In this document: positions 56,573 through 64,000 of the stretch, piece by piece
Numbering within the stretch: position 1 is the first letter of the stretch
Layout of the letters: each line of letters begins with the position of its first letter
Made by a program: the position numbers and the translations under genes
Origin: Pseudomonas sp. L5B5
GTDB taxonomy: Bacteria > Pseudomonadota > Gammaproteobacteria > Pseudomonadales > Pseudomonadaceae
Reading direction: 5' to 3'
DNA length: 64,000 nucleotides
NCBI RefSeq assembly: GCF_020520285.1
Contig: NZ_CP084742.1
Location: forward strand, 4,650,001 to 4,714,000
The notes under the pieces: generated by a model
Told to the model about the DNA's origin: nothing
The model's database searches: none
Seen by the model: the letters and a program-made list of their open reading frames with translations, nothing else

Positions 56573-58570
56573 ATGAGTTCTGCCTCTCTTATAAAGACCC
56601 CACCGGAAAAGGTGCGGGTCAACGGTTGGGTGTTCTACACCTCGACCGCGCTGATCCTGCTGTTGACTGCAATCCTGATCGTCGCCCCGCAAGAGGCCGG
56701 CAAGATGCTGGACGTTGCCCAGGCCTGGCTGTCCCGCAGTTTCGGCTGGTACTACATGCTGGTGATCGCCGCCTACCTGGTGTTCGTGGTGGGCCTGGCG
56801 TTCTCCTCCTACGGCAAGCTCAAGCTGGGAACCAAGCAGGACACCCCGGACTTCAGCTATGGCGCCTGGGCCGGCATGCTGTTTTCGTCCGGCATCGGCA
56901 TCTCGCTGCTGTACTTCGGTGCTTCCGAACCCCTGGACCACTACTTCAACCCGCCCGAGGGCGTGCCAGCCAGCAACCAGGCCGCGCGCCAGGCGCTGCA
57001 ACTGACGTTCCTGCACTGGGGCCTGCACGGCTGGGCGATCTATGCCCTGGTGGGCCTGGCGGTGGCGTACTTCGCCTACCGGCACAACCAGCCGCTGGCA
57101 CTGCGTTCGGCACTCTATCCGCTGGTGGGCGAGCGTTGGGTCAAGGGCGCGGCAGGCCATGCGGTGGACGGTTTCGGCATGTTCGTGACCCTGCTGGGCC
57201 TGGTGACCAACCTGGGCATCGGTTCGATGCAGGTGTCTTCCGGCCTGGAAAACCTGTTCGGCATGGAGCACAGCAACACCAACCTGCTGATCGTGATCAT
57301 CGTCATGAGCACGGTGGCGACCATTGCCGCGGTGTCCGGCGTGGAGAACGGCATTCGCCGCCTGTCCAACCTGAACATCGTGCTGTTCAGCGGCCTGTTG
57401 ATCTTCGTCCTGCTGTTCGGCCCGACCCTGCACCTGCTCAACGGCTTCGTGCAGAACACCGGAGACTACCTCAACGGTGTGGTGCTCAAGACCTTCGACC
57501 TTTATGTGTATGAAGGCGACAGTGCCAAGTCCGATCGCTGGCTGGGCCTGTGGACCCTGTTCTACTGGGCCTGGTGGATCTCCTGGGCACCTTTCGTCGG
57601 CATGTTCATCGCCCGCATTTCCCGTGGCCGTACCGTGCGCGAGCTGGTGGCTGGCGTACTGCTGATCCCGCTGGGCTTCACCCTGGCCTGGCTGTCGATC
57701 TTCGGCAACTCGGCCCTGGACCTGGTGCTCAACCAGGGTGTGGCGGAATTGGGCAAGACGGCCCTGGAACAGCCGTCCATGGCGATCTACCAGCTGCTCG
57801 AACATTACCCGGCGTCGAAGATCGTCATCGGCGTGTCGATCTTCGTCGGTTTCGTCCTGTTCCTGACCCCGGCCGATTCCGGCGCGGTGATGATGGCCAA
57901 CCTGTCCTGCAAGGGCGGTAACGTCGACGAAGACGCCCCGCACTGGCTGCGGATCTTCTGGTCGGTCGTGATCACCCTGGTGACCATCGGCTTGCTGTTC
58001 GCCGGTAACTTCCAGGCCATGCAGACCATGGTGGTGCTGGCCGGCCTGCCATTCTCGGTGGTGCTGGTGTGCTTCATGTTCGGCCTGTACAAGGCCATGG
58101 CCCAAGACACCCTGGTCGAGCAGGAGCAAGCGGAGCTGGCTGCCCGTGGCCGTCGCGGTTTCAGCGAGCGCCTGACCCAGCTGGACCTGCAGCCGACCCA
58201 GGCGGTGGTGCAGCGCTTCATGGACAAGCACGTGACCCCGGCACTGGAAGAGGCCGCGAGCCTGCTGCGTGGCCAGGGCCTGGATGTACAAACCCTGCTG
58301 GGCAAGTCCAAGCGTTGCATGGGCGTGCGGATCGAGATGGAAGAGGGCAACCCCTTCGTCTACGAAGTGAGCCTGGACGGCTACCTGGCGGCGCCGAGCG
58401 AATCGGCCGACGCGCCAGAAGAACGCGCACGCTACTACCGTGCCGAGGTCTACCTGCACAACGGCAGCCAGGAATACGACTTGATGGGCTTCACCCAGGA
58501 TCAGATCACCCGTGATGTGCTCGATCAGTTCGAAAGCCATCGGCAGCTCCTGGGCCGGGTCTATAGCTGA
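56573..58570 (+). CDS. betT: High-affinity choline transporter BetT (BCCT family)
   Basis: A 665-residue, 12-helix betaine/choline/carnitine transporter. The BCCT core WWISWAPFVGMFIARISRGRTVRE is intact, as is FSSGIGISLLYFGASEPLDHY. About 150 C-terminal residues extend beyond the membrane part and resemble the cytoplasmic osmosensing tail of BetT. The chosen ATG gives MSSASLIKTPPEKVRVNGWVF; an in-frame start 17 codons earlier is less plausible. It diverges from betI, sharing its control region. Confidence 0.94.
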   Translation: MSSASLIKTPPEKVRVNGWVFYTSTALILLLTAILIVAPQEAGKMLDVAQAWLSRSFGWYYMLVIAAYLVFVVGLAFSSYGKLKLGTKQDTPDFSYGAWAGMLFSSGIGISLLYFGASEPLDHYFNPPEGVPASNQAARQALQLTFLHWGLHGWAIYALVGLAVAYFAYRHNQPLALRSALYPLVGERWVKGAAGHAVDGFGMFVTLLGLVTNLGIGSMQVSSGLENLFGMEHSNTNLLIVIIVMSTVATIAAVSGVENGIRRLSNLNIVLFSGLLIFVLLFGPTLHLLNGFVQNTGDYLNGVVLKTFDLYVYEGDSAKSDRWLGLWTLFYWAWWISWAPFVGMFIARISRGRTVRELVAGVLLIPLGFTLAWLSIFGNSALDLVLNQGVAELGKTALEQPSMAIYQLLEHYPASKIVIGVSIFVGFVLFLTPADSGAVMMANLSCKGGNVDEDAPHWLRIFWSVVITLVTIGLLFAGNFQAMQTMVVLAGLPFSVVLVCFMFGLYKAMAQDTLVEQEQAELAARGRRGFSERLTQLDLQPTQAVVQRFMDKHVTPALEEAASLLRGQGLDVQTLLGKSKRCMGVRIEMEEGNPFVYEVSLDGYLAAPSESADAPEERARYYRAEVYLHNGSQEYDLMGFTQDQITRDVLDQFESHRQLLGRVYS

Positions 58571-58620
58571 GTCTTGAAGTAGACGCGGGCCCGGGCTCAC
58601 CGGGTGCCGCGTCGCCTGTA

Positions 58621-58666
58621 TCGCGGGCAAGCCTCGCTCCTGCGTAGGAGCAGGGCTTGCCCGCGA
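58621..58666. repeat. REP hairpin after betT
   Basis: TCGCGGGCAAGCCTCGCTCCT and its inverted partner AGGAGCAGGGCTTGCCCGCGA touch across a four-base loop. This is the tightest REP pair in the window. Confidence 0.8.
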
Positions 58667-58737
58667 AGCGCTTTGTGGCTTACCGCAATATCCGCTCCTG
58701 CAACAGGTGCAATCCGCACCTTCTAGTCCCGCTCAAA

Positions 58738-58775
58738 CAACAACGCCGCGACCTGGGTCGCGGCGTTTTCGTTTC
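58738..58775. terminator. Bidirectional terminator between betT and choV
   Basis: AACGCCGCGACC and GGTCGCGGCGTT-like arms form a stem of about 11 bp with a short loop. TTTTCGTTT follows on the plus strand and TTGTTGTTT on the minus strand, so it can stop transcription of both convergent genes. Confidence 0.8.
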
Positions 58776-58781
58776 CGGCCA

Positions 58782-59960
58782 TCAGCCCAGGTTCTTGCCG
58801 AGCAGCGCGTGATACAGCTCGCTGTCGCCCAGGATCCCCACCACCTTCTGGTTGTCGTGGAGCACCAGCTTGTTGCCGGTCTGGTAACGGATTTGCAGGG
58901 CTTCGCGCATGCCGATGCTGGAATCCACCAGAGTCGGGCGCCGGCCCAGTTCTTCCACCGCTTGCCCCGGTACCCAGTTCTGCAGGTCCAGTTGCGAGCC
59001 GTTGCGCCGGGCACCCTTGATGGTGTTGCCTTCGGCCAGGTCCAGCCAGGAATCGCCACCCGGGTCCAGGCACACCGAACCGTTGACCCGCTTGCAGTTG
59101 TCCAGGCTGCGCATCAGGCTGCGCCCGCACAGCACGTTCAGCGGATTGGTATGGGCGACGAAGGTGCGCACGTAGTCGTCCGCCGGGCTGAGCACGATTT
59201 CCTCGGGCTTGCTGTACTGGATGATCCGGCCGTCCTTCATGATGGCGATGCGGCTACCCAGCTTCAGCGCCTCGTCCAGGTCGTGGCTGACGAACACGAT
59301 GGTCTTGTTCAGCTTGCGCTGCAGCTCCAGCAACTCATCCTGCAGACCCTGGCGGATCAGCGGGTCGAGGGCCGAGAAGGGTTCGTCCATCAGCAGGATG
59401 TCGGCATCCATGGCCAGGGCGCGGGCCAGGCCGACGCGCTGTTGCATGCCGCCGGAAAGCTCGTCGGGCTTCTTGTTGCGCCATTGGGTCAGGCCCACCA
59501 GCTCGAGCTTTTCGTCCACCAGCTTGCGCCGTTCCTTTTCCGGGCGACCCTGCATCTCCAGGCCGAAGCTGATGTTCTCGCGCACCGTCAGCCAGGGCAT
59601 CAGGGCGAACTTCTGGAACACCATGGCGATGCGCTTGGTGCGCATCATCTTCAACTCGGCCGGGCTGCAGTGGGCAATGTCGATGTGCTTGCCTTCGTGC
59701 TCGACGAACAGCTTGCCGCGACTCACGGTGTTGAGGCCGTTGATGCAGCGCAGCAGGCTCGACTTGCCCGAGCCGGACAGGCCCATCAGCACGCAGATCT
59801 CGCCCTTGTTGATGTCCAGGTTGGCTTTTTCCACGCCGACCACCAGGCCGGTCTGCTTGAGGATCTGCTCGCGGGTCTGGCCCTTGTCCAGCAGTGCCAG
59901 CGCCTCGCGCGGCTTGTTGGAAAAGATGACGTCGACGTCTTCGAAACGAATGATGCTCAT
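58782..59960 (-). CDS. choV: Choline ABC transporter ATP-binding protein ChoV
   Basis: A 392-residue ATPase of the ProV/glycine-betaine type. Walker A is GLSGSGKSSLLRCING, the signature is LSGGMQQRVGLARALA and Walker B is ILLMDEPFSALDP. The C-terminal 100 residues are a regulatory CBS-like domain (LVDSSIGMREALQIRYQTG). It overlaps choW by four bases and energises the ChoXWV importer. Confidence 0.94.
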   Translation of the reverse strand: MSIIRFEDVDVIFSNKPREALALLDKGQTREQILKQTGLVVGVEKANLDINKGEICVLMGLSGSGKSSLLRCINGLNTVSRGKLFVEHEGKHIDIAHCSPAELKMMRTKRIAMVFQKFALMPWLTVRENISFGLEMQGRPEKERRKLVDEKLELVGLTQWRNKKPDELSGGMQQRVGLARALAMDADILLMDEPFSALDPLIRQGLQDELLELQRKLNKTIVFVSHDLDEALKLGSRIAIMKDGRIIQYSKPEEIVLSPADDYVRTFVAHTNPLNVLCGRSLMRSLDNCKRVNGSVCLDPGGDSWLDLAEGNTIKGARRNGSQLDLQNWVPGQAVEELGRRPTLVDSSIGMREALQIRYQTGNKLVLHDNQKVVGILGDSELYHALLGKNLG

Positions 59961-60802
59961 GCCTCACCCCTTGCCGGCAGTTCCGGCTGCTTGCAGATAC
60001 GGTCGAGCATGATGGCCAGCAGCACGATCGCCAGGCCCGCTTCGAAGCCCAGGGAAATGTCGGCGGTGTTCAGTGCGTTGACCACGGGTTTGCCCAGGCC
60101 GTCGGCGCCCACCAGGGCTGCGATCACCACCATCGACAACGACAGCATGATGCACTGGGTCACGCCGGCGGCGATGCTGGGCATCGCATGCGGCAGTTCG
60201 ATACGGGTGAGCAACTGGCGTCGCGAGCAGCCAAAGGCCTTGCCGGCGTCCATCAGCTCCTGCGGGACGTCGCAGATGCCCAGGTAAGTGAGGCGGATCG
60301 GCGCCGCAATGGCGAACACCACGGTGGAGATCAGGCCCGGAACCACGCCCAGGCCGAACAGGGTCAGGGTCGGGATCAGGTAGACGAAGGTGGGCACGGT
60401 CTGCATCAGGTCCAGGACCGGGCGCATGGCGGTGTAGAACATCGGCTTGTGCGCGGCGAGGATGCCCAGCGGCACGCCGATGAGCACGCAGACCAGGGTG
60501 GCGAAGAGTACCTGGGCCAGGGTCTCCATGGTTTCCTGCCAGTACCCCAGGTTGAGGATCAGCAAAAAGGACAGCACGACAAATACGGTCAGGCCCCATT
60601 TGCGCTGGATCATGTGCGCCAGCAGGGCGATCAGGCCGATCAGGGCCAGGGGGTTGAACCAGGTCAGCGCGAACGTCACGCCGTGAATCATCGCTTCCAG
60701 GGTGGTGGCGATCGCATCGAAGGTGCTGGCACCGTGTTTCGTCAGCCACTCTACGAAAGCCGCGATGTACTGTCCCAGGGGGATTTTCTGATCAGTGAGC
60801 AT
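59957..60802 (-). CDS. choW: Choline ABC transporter permease ChoW
   Basis: A 281-residue inner-membrane permease of the ProW family with about six helices. The segment GVPLGILAAHKPMFYTAMRPVLDLMQTVPTFVYLIP precedes the ATPase-contact loop (DAGKAFGCSRRQLLTRIELPHAMPSIAAG). The start is uncertain: the ATG at 60802 gives MLTDQKIPLGQYIA, and another ATG six codons upstream has an equally weak ribosome site. It overlaps choV. Confidence 0.93.
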   Translation of the reverse strand: MLTDQKIPLGQYIAAFVEWLTKHGASTFDAIATTLEAMIHGVTFALTWFNPLALIGLIALLAHMIQRKWGLTVFVVLSFLLILNLGYWQETMETLAQVLFATLVCVLIGVPLGILAAHKPMFYTAMRPVLDLMQTVPTFVYLIPTLTLFGLGVVPGLISTVVFAIAAPIRLTYLGICDVPQELMDAGKAFGCSRRQLLTRIELPHAMPSIAAGVTQCIMLSLSMVVIAALVGADGLGKPVVNALNTADISLGFEAGLAIVLLAIMLDRICKQPELPARGEA

Positions 60803-60868
60803 GGTAATGAACGTCCGCATGCAAGGAAAAAACAGCCCGGGCGGGCGAGCCCGCCCGGCGTAAGCGAT

Positions 60869-61816
60869 TTACTGGGCAAGCTTGGCTTTGACGGCCTCCA
60901 GGCCTGGTTTGCCATCAATGGTGGTCACGCCGGCGAGCCAGGTTTCGAGCACCTGGGGGTTCTGCTTGAGCCAGGCCTTGGCAGCCGCATCAGGCTTCAT
61001 CTTGTCGTCCAGCACGTTGCCCATCAGGGTGCTTTCCATGTTCAGGGTGAACGACAGGTTCTTCAGCAACTGGCCGACGTTGCTGCACTCCTGGGTGTAG
61101 CCCTTGCGGGTGTTGGTGTAGATGGTCGCCTGGCCGAAGTTGGGGCCGAAGAAGTCATCGCCACCGGTCAGGTACTTCATCTTGAAACGGGTGTTCATCG
61201 GGTGGGGTTCCCAGCCCAGGAACACCACTGCGGTGTCGCGCCGCTGGGCGCGCTCCACCTGGCTCAGCATGCCCGCCTCGCTGGACTCCACCACCTTGAA
61301 ACCGGCGTCCTTCAGGCCGAAGGCGTTCTTGTCGATCATGCTCTGGATGGTGCGGTTGCCGTCGTTGCCCGGCTCGATGCCGTAGATCTTGCCGTCCAGT
61401 TCCTTCTTGAACTTGACGATGTCGGCGAAGTCCTTGAGCCCCTTGTCATACAGCGACTCGGGCACCGCCAGGGTGTACTTGGCGTTCTCCAGGTTGGCGC
61501 GCACGGTCTCCACGGTGCCGGCGTCGCGATACTGCTTGATGTCGTTTTCCATGGTCGGCATCCAGTTACCGAGGAAAACGTCCATGTTCTTGCCGTCGGC
61601 CAGGGACTTGTAGGTCACGGGCACGGAAATCATCGTGGTCTTGGTCTTGTAGCCCAGGGCATTGAGCACGACGCTGGTGGTGGCGGTGGTCACGGTGATA
61701 TCGGTCCAGCCGACATCGGAGAAGTTCACGGTATTGCATTGCGCCGGTTCTGCGGCGTGTGCCAGAAGCGGCAGACTCAGCATGGCGGCCAGCAACAACG
61801 AGGGGGAACCTTTCAT
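60869..61816 (-). CDS. choX: Choline-binding periplasmic protein ChoX
   Basis: A 315-residue solute-binding protein of the OpuAC family, with signal MKGSPSLLLAAMLSLPLLAHAAEP. The mature start QCNTVNFSDVGWTDITVTTA and aromatic residues such as FLGNWMPTMENDI fit the aromatic cage for quaternary amines. It is first in the choXWV operon. The long upstream region carries 21-bp-phased repeats described separately. Confidence 0.94.
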   Translation of the reverse strand: MKGSPSLLLAAMLSLPLLAHAAEPAQCNTVNFSDVGWTDITVTTATTSVVLNALGYKTKTTMISVPVTYKSLADGKNMDVFLGNWMPTMENDIKQYRDAGTVETVRANLENAKYTLAVPESLYDKGLKDFADIVKFKKELDGKIYGIEPGNDGNRTIQSMIDKNAFGLKDAGFKVVESSEAGMLSQVERAQRRDTAVVFLGWEPHPMNTRFKMKYLTGGDDFFGPNFGQATIYTNTRKGYTQECSNVGQLLKNLSFTLNMESTLMGNVLDDKMKPDAAAKAWLKQNPQVLETWLAGVTTIDGKPGLEAVKAKLAQ

Positions 61817-61940
61817 AGAGGGGAGACTCCTGGATGTTTTTTTGGCGGCATTTGGTCCGCGCTTATAAGTGTGGCGGTTGGTGTGTCGGGAACAGCTCTA
61901 CCACCGTGAGTCGAGATCGATCATGTACCAGTGAAAATCT

Positions 61941-62011
61941 GTCGCCTACGGGGTGCGTCGTATCCAGTACAGGCAGGGTCGCATCCAGTGTCGGTGAGGT
62001 CGCTTACAGTG
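61941..62011. promoter_or_regulatory. Phased direct repeats between choX and sdaA
   Basis: GTCGTATCCAGTA (61957), GTCGCATCCAGTG (61978) and GTCGCTTACAGTG (61999) start exactly 21 bases apart. A weaker copy (GTCGCCTAC) lies at 61941, 16 bases before the first. A two-helical-turn spacing of direct repeats is typical of AraC-family activator sites. The rest of the 418-base divergent region holds a T-run and no other recognised motif. Confidence 0.55.
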
Positions 62012-62234
62012 TTTTTCCGCAATTTTTCCTGTATCCAGGCCGTAAAAAACGCCCGGAACCCGACCCTGGCGCCTGGCGGCGTTGGTGGGCATGAGCGAGT
62101 CGGTGTCAGACGTCGTCAAACGCGGTAAAAGCCCGATGATGCGCCCTGCTCGGCGGATTGCAGCTTGAGCGTAGCAGCTCCATCAGTGGGCGTTTCCGAC
62201 GCCCGGACTGTGCTCATCGAGGAGTCACCCAGCC

Positions 62235-63611
62235 ATGGCTATCAGCGTTTTCGACCTGTTCAAAATCGGCATCGGCCCGTCCAGTTCCCACACCGTCGGA
62301 CCCATGCGCGCCGCGGCGCTGTTCGTCCAGGCCCTGGGTGAAAAACAGCTCCTCGGACAGGTGCGGCGCATCGAGGTGCGGCTCTACGGTTCGCTGTCGG
62401 CCACCGGTATCGGCCACGGCAGCGACAACGCGGTGATCATGGGCCTGATGGGCGAGTGGCCGGATGCAATCGATCCGTCGCTGATCGGCACCCGTATCGA
62501 GCTGCTGCGGGAAACCGCCACCTTGCTGCTCGATGGGCGCCTGCCCGTGCCGTTCATCTGGTCCCGGGACATGCGCCTGCTGGACGAGAACCTGCCGTTC
62601 CACCCCAACGCCATGACCCTGGTGGCCGAGGGCGAGGGCGGGGAGCTGCACCGTGACACCTACTATTCGGTAGGCGGCGGTTTCGTCGTCGACCAGGCCC
62701 AGGCCGACAGCGGGGTGTCCGACCTGGATCGCAGCGAGTTGCCTTATGAGTTTTCCAGTGCGGTGGAGCTGCTCCAGCTGTGCCGCCAGCACAACCTGCG
62801 AGTGGCCGAGCTGATGCTGGCCAACGAGAAGACCTGGCGCCCGGAAGCAGAAATCCGCAGCGGGCTGATGACCCTCTGGCGTGCCATGCAGGACTGCGTG
62901 GAGCAAGGCCTCAAGCACGAGGGCACCTTGCCCGGCGGGCTCAACGTGCGGCGTCGCGCAGCCAAGCTGCACCGCAGCCTGCAGGAGTTGAACAAGCCCA
63001 ATGTGATCGGTTCGACCCTCAGTGCCATGGAGTGGGTCAACCTCTACGCCCTGGCGGTCAACGAAGAAAACGCCGCCGGCGGGCGCATGGTCACCGCGCC
63101 CACCAATGGCGCGGCGGGCATCATCCCCGCGGTCCTGCACTATTTCATGAAGTTCAGCGACGACGTGACCGACGCCAACGTGGTGGACTTCTTTCTCGGC
63201 GCCGCTGCCATCGGCATCCTGTGCAAGAAGAACGCCTCGATCTCCGGCGCCGAAGTCGGTTGCCAGGGCGAAGTCGGCTCGGCCTGTGCCATGGCCGCAG
63301 CCGGCCTGGCGGAGATTCTCGGCGCCACCCCCGAACAGCTGTGCAACGCCGCGGAAATCGGCCTGGAGCACAACCTCGGCCTGACCTGCGACCCGGTGGG
63401 CGGGCTGGTGCAGGTGCCTTGCATCGAGCGCAACGCGATTGCCGCGGTCAAGGCGATCAATGCCGCGCAGATGGCCCTGCGTGGCGATGGCCAGCACTTC
63501 ATTTCCCTGGACCGGGTGATTCGCACCATGCGCGATACCGGCGCCGACATGCACGACAAATATAAAGAGACCTCCCGCGGTGGCCTGGCGGTCAGCGCGG
63601 TGGAGTGCTGA
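62235..63611 (+). CDS. sdaA: L-serine ammonia-lyase (serine dehydratase)
   Basis: A 458-residue iron-sulfur serine dehydratase that converts L-serine to pyruvate and ammonia. The N-terminal beta domain has [19 protein letters not shown]. The C-terminal alpha domain includes [38 protein letters not shown] and [19 protein letters not shown] with cysteines for the [4Fe-4S] cluster. It is a single-chain type. Its position beside the choline genes fits channelling of glycine-derived serine into pyruvate. Confidence 0.95.
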   Translation: MAISVFDLFKIGIGPSSSHTVGPMRAAALFVQALGEKQLLGQVRRIEVRLYGSLSATGIGHGSDNAVIMGLMGEWPDAIDPSLIGTRIELLRETATLLLDGRLPVPFIWSRDMRLLDENLPFHPNAMTLVAEGEGGELHRDTYYSVGGGFVVDQAQADSGVSDLDRSELPYEFSSAVELLQLCRQHNLRVAELMLANEKTWRPEAEIRSGLMTLWRAMQDCVEQGLKHEGTLPGGLNVRRRAAKLHRSLQELNKPNVIGSTLSAMEWVNLYALAVNEENAAGGRMVTAPTNGAAGIIPAVLHYFMKFSDDVTDANVVDFFLGAAAIGILCKKNASISGAEVGCQGEVGSACAMAAAGLAEILGATPEQLCNAAEIGLEHNLGLTCDPVGGLVQVPCIERNAIAAVKAINAAQMALRGDGQHFISLDRVIRTMRDTGADMHDKYKETSRGGLAVSAVEC

Positions 63612-63946
63612 GCGGATCGGGCGGGCGAACGCGCGCCCAAATGGCCCGGCGCCCGGGCCGATGCCACCTTTTGGCGCGTCGCGGATAGGCACGCGGCCCA
63701 ATCGATCCGACCACCCCTTGCGCACGCCGGCCCGGTTGCGCTTTGAGTGACACTCGCCGGTACCGACTTCCCGCAGCGCCTCTACAAGTGCTACCTAACT
63801 GCTCACCGTCTTCGGCAGCCGCCTGCCGAGCGGTCCTCGCACGCTGCTAATCCGCACTTAGGCAAGGGCTATATAGACGCTTCACGACGTCGTTTTCAGG
63901 AGTTATTGAATGCCCATTCAACTTTAGGCATGGCAATTGCTCTGTG
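63612..63946. other. Non-coding region after sdaA
   Basis: This stretch of 335 bases has no convincing gene. It contains a hairpin TCGGCAG-CCGC-CTGCCGA at 63812-63829, a TATATAG sequence near 63871, and an AGGAG followed by ATG and a five-codon reading frame at 63910. Confidence 0.4.
63910..63927 (+). other. Five-codon mini-ORF with strong ribosome site
   Basis: ATG CCC ATT CAA CTT TAG follows CAGGAGTTATTGA, a very good ribosome site. It encodes MPIQL and then stops. It could be a leader peptide for the gene that seems to begin at 63947, or a relic. Confidence 0.3.
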
Positions 63947-64000
63947 GTGAACAAGCCCGTTTCCATCGAGGAACAGGCACCAATAAAAAGAGCCTCCGCC
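63947..64000 (+). CDS. Possible start of a gene cut by the right edge
   Basis: An open frame begins with GTG at 63947 (another GTG just before) and runs to the edge without a stop, reading MNKPVSIEEQAPIKRASA. The short sequence is too little to assign a family. The two tandem GTG codons and a weak upstream ribosome site make the exact start uncertain. Confidence 0.3.
   Translation, partial: MNKPVSIEEQAPIKRASA

Noticed and set aside
56234..58630. A 798-codon open frame on the minus strand opposite betT
   Set aside because: It mirrors the third-position GC bias of betT, contains His/Gln/Gly-rich low-complexity sequence, and has no domain. betT on the plus strand is unmistakable.
63747..63950. 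A 67-codon frame after sdaA
   Set aside because: No ribosome site, no family resemblance, and it ends overlapping a better candidate start; treated as non-coding.

Overview
The window looks like chromosomal DNA of a Pseudomonas of the fluorescens group (P. protegens/P. fluorescens type). It is GC-rich and densely packed with housekeeping and catabolic genes. It carries the pseudomonad SAH riboswitch before ahcY and repeated short palindromes of the 'TGTAGGAGCGA(A/G)GCTTGC(C/T)CGCGA' type between genes. No rRNA, tRNA, insertion sequence, prophage or CRISPR array was seen, so this is core-genome sequence. The species assignment is inferred from gene content and repeats only.

Layout. 1-6.1 kb: the distal part of a malonate decarboxylase operon (mdcB-C-D-E-G-H, then the transporter genes mdcL-M), with the LysR gene mdcR facing it. 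6.2-10.5 kb: a TrhA/hemolysin III membrane protein, then a module of a LysR regulator diverging from an FAD amino-acid dehydrogenase, a RidA protein and a GltI-like binding protein. 10.6-16.5 kb: rsmE, bioA, a cytochrome b561/YceI pair and the RNA helicase rhlE. 16.6-31 kb: methionine-cycle genes (metF, riboswitch-controlled ahcY, metK with an ArsR-methyltransferase regulator), interspersed with an orphan binding protein, a thioesterase, a cation/proton antiporter, mltA, a lipoprotein cytochrome c'-like protein and ligB. 30.4-36.8 kb: central carbon genes tkt-epd-pgk-fba, with two small lipoprotein genes between pgk and fba. 36.8-45.8 kb: a PL7 alginate lyase, a REC-PAS-GGDEF-EAL protein, a YgjP-like metallopeptidase with a small winged-helix protein, ElaA, another orphan binding protein, a YccS-like membrane protein and a BaiN/YhiN-type flavoprotein. 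46-51.9 kb: dbpA, an MdtD-like exporter and a paralogous TldD/PmbA protease pair. 52-63.6 kb: the choline locus betIBA / betT / choXWV, followed by L-serine dehydratase. The last 50 bases may open another gene.

How the genes work together. The mdc genes make, load and modify the acyl carrier protein and decarboxylase subunits that turn imported malonate into acetate. The methionine-cycle genes recycle SAM to SAH to homocysteine, with two independent sensors visible: an SAH riboswitch before ahcY, and an ArsR-methyltransferase protein with a perfect 12+12 bp palindrome before the arsR-metK operon. The choline locus imports choline by two systems, oxidises it to glycine betaine, and lies beside a serine dehydratase that can take the downstream C3 product to pyruvate.

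The strongest items for follow-up are the palindrome before the ArsR-methyltransferase gene, three 21-bp-phased direct repeats between choX and sdaA, a structured leader with a terminator before the antiporter gene, the TldD/PmbA paralogue pair, and a GGDEF-EAL protein with altered allosteric and catalytic positions.
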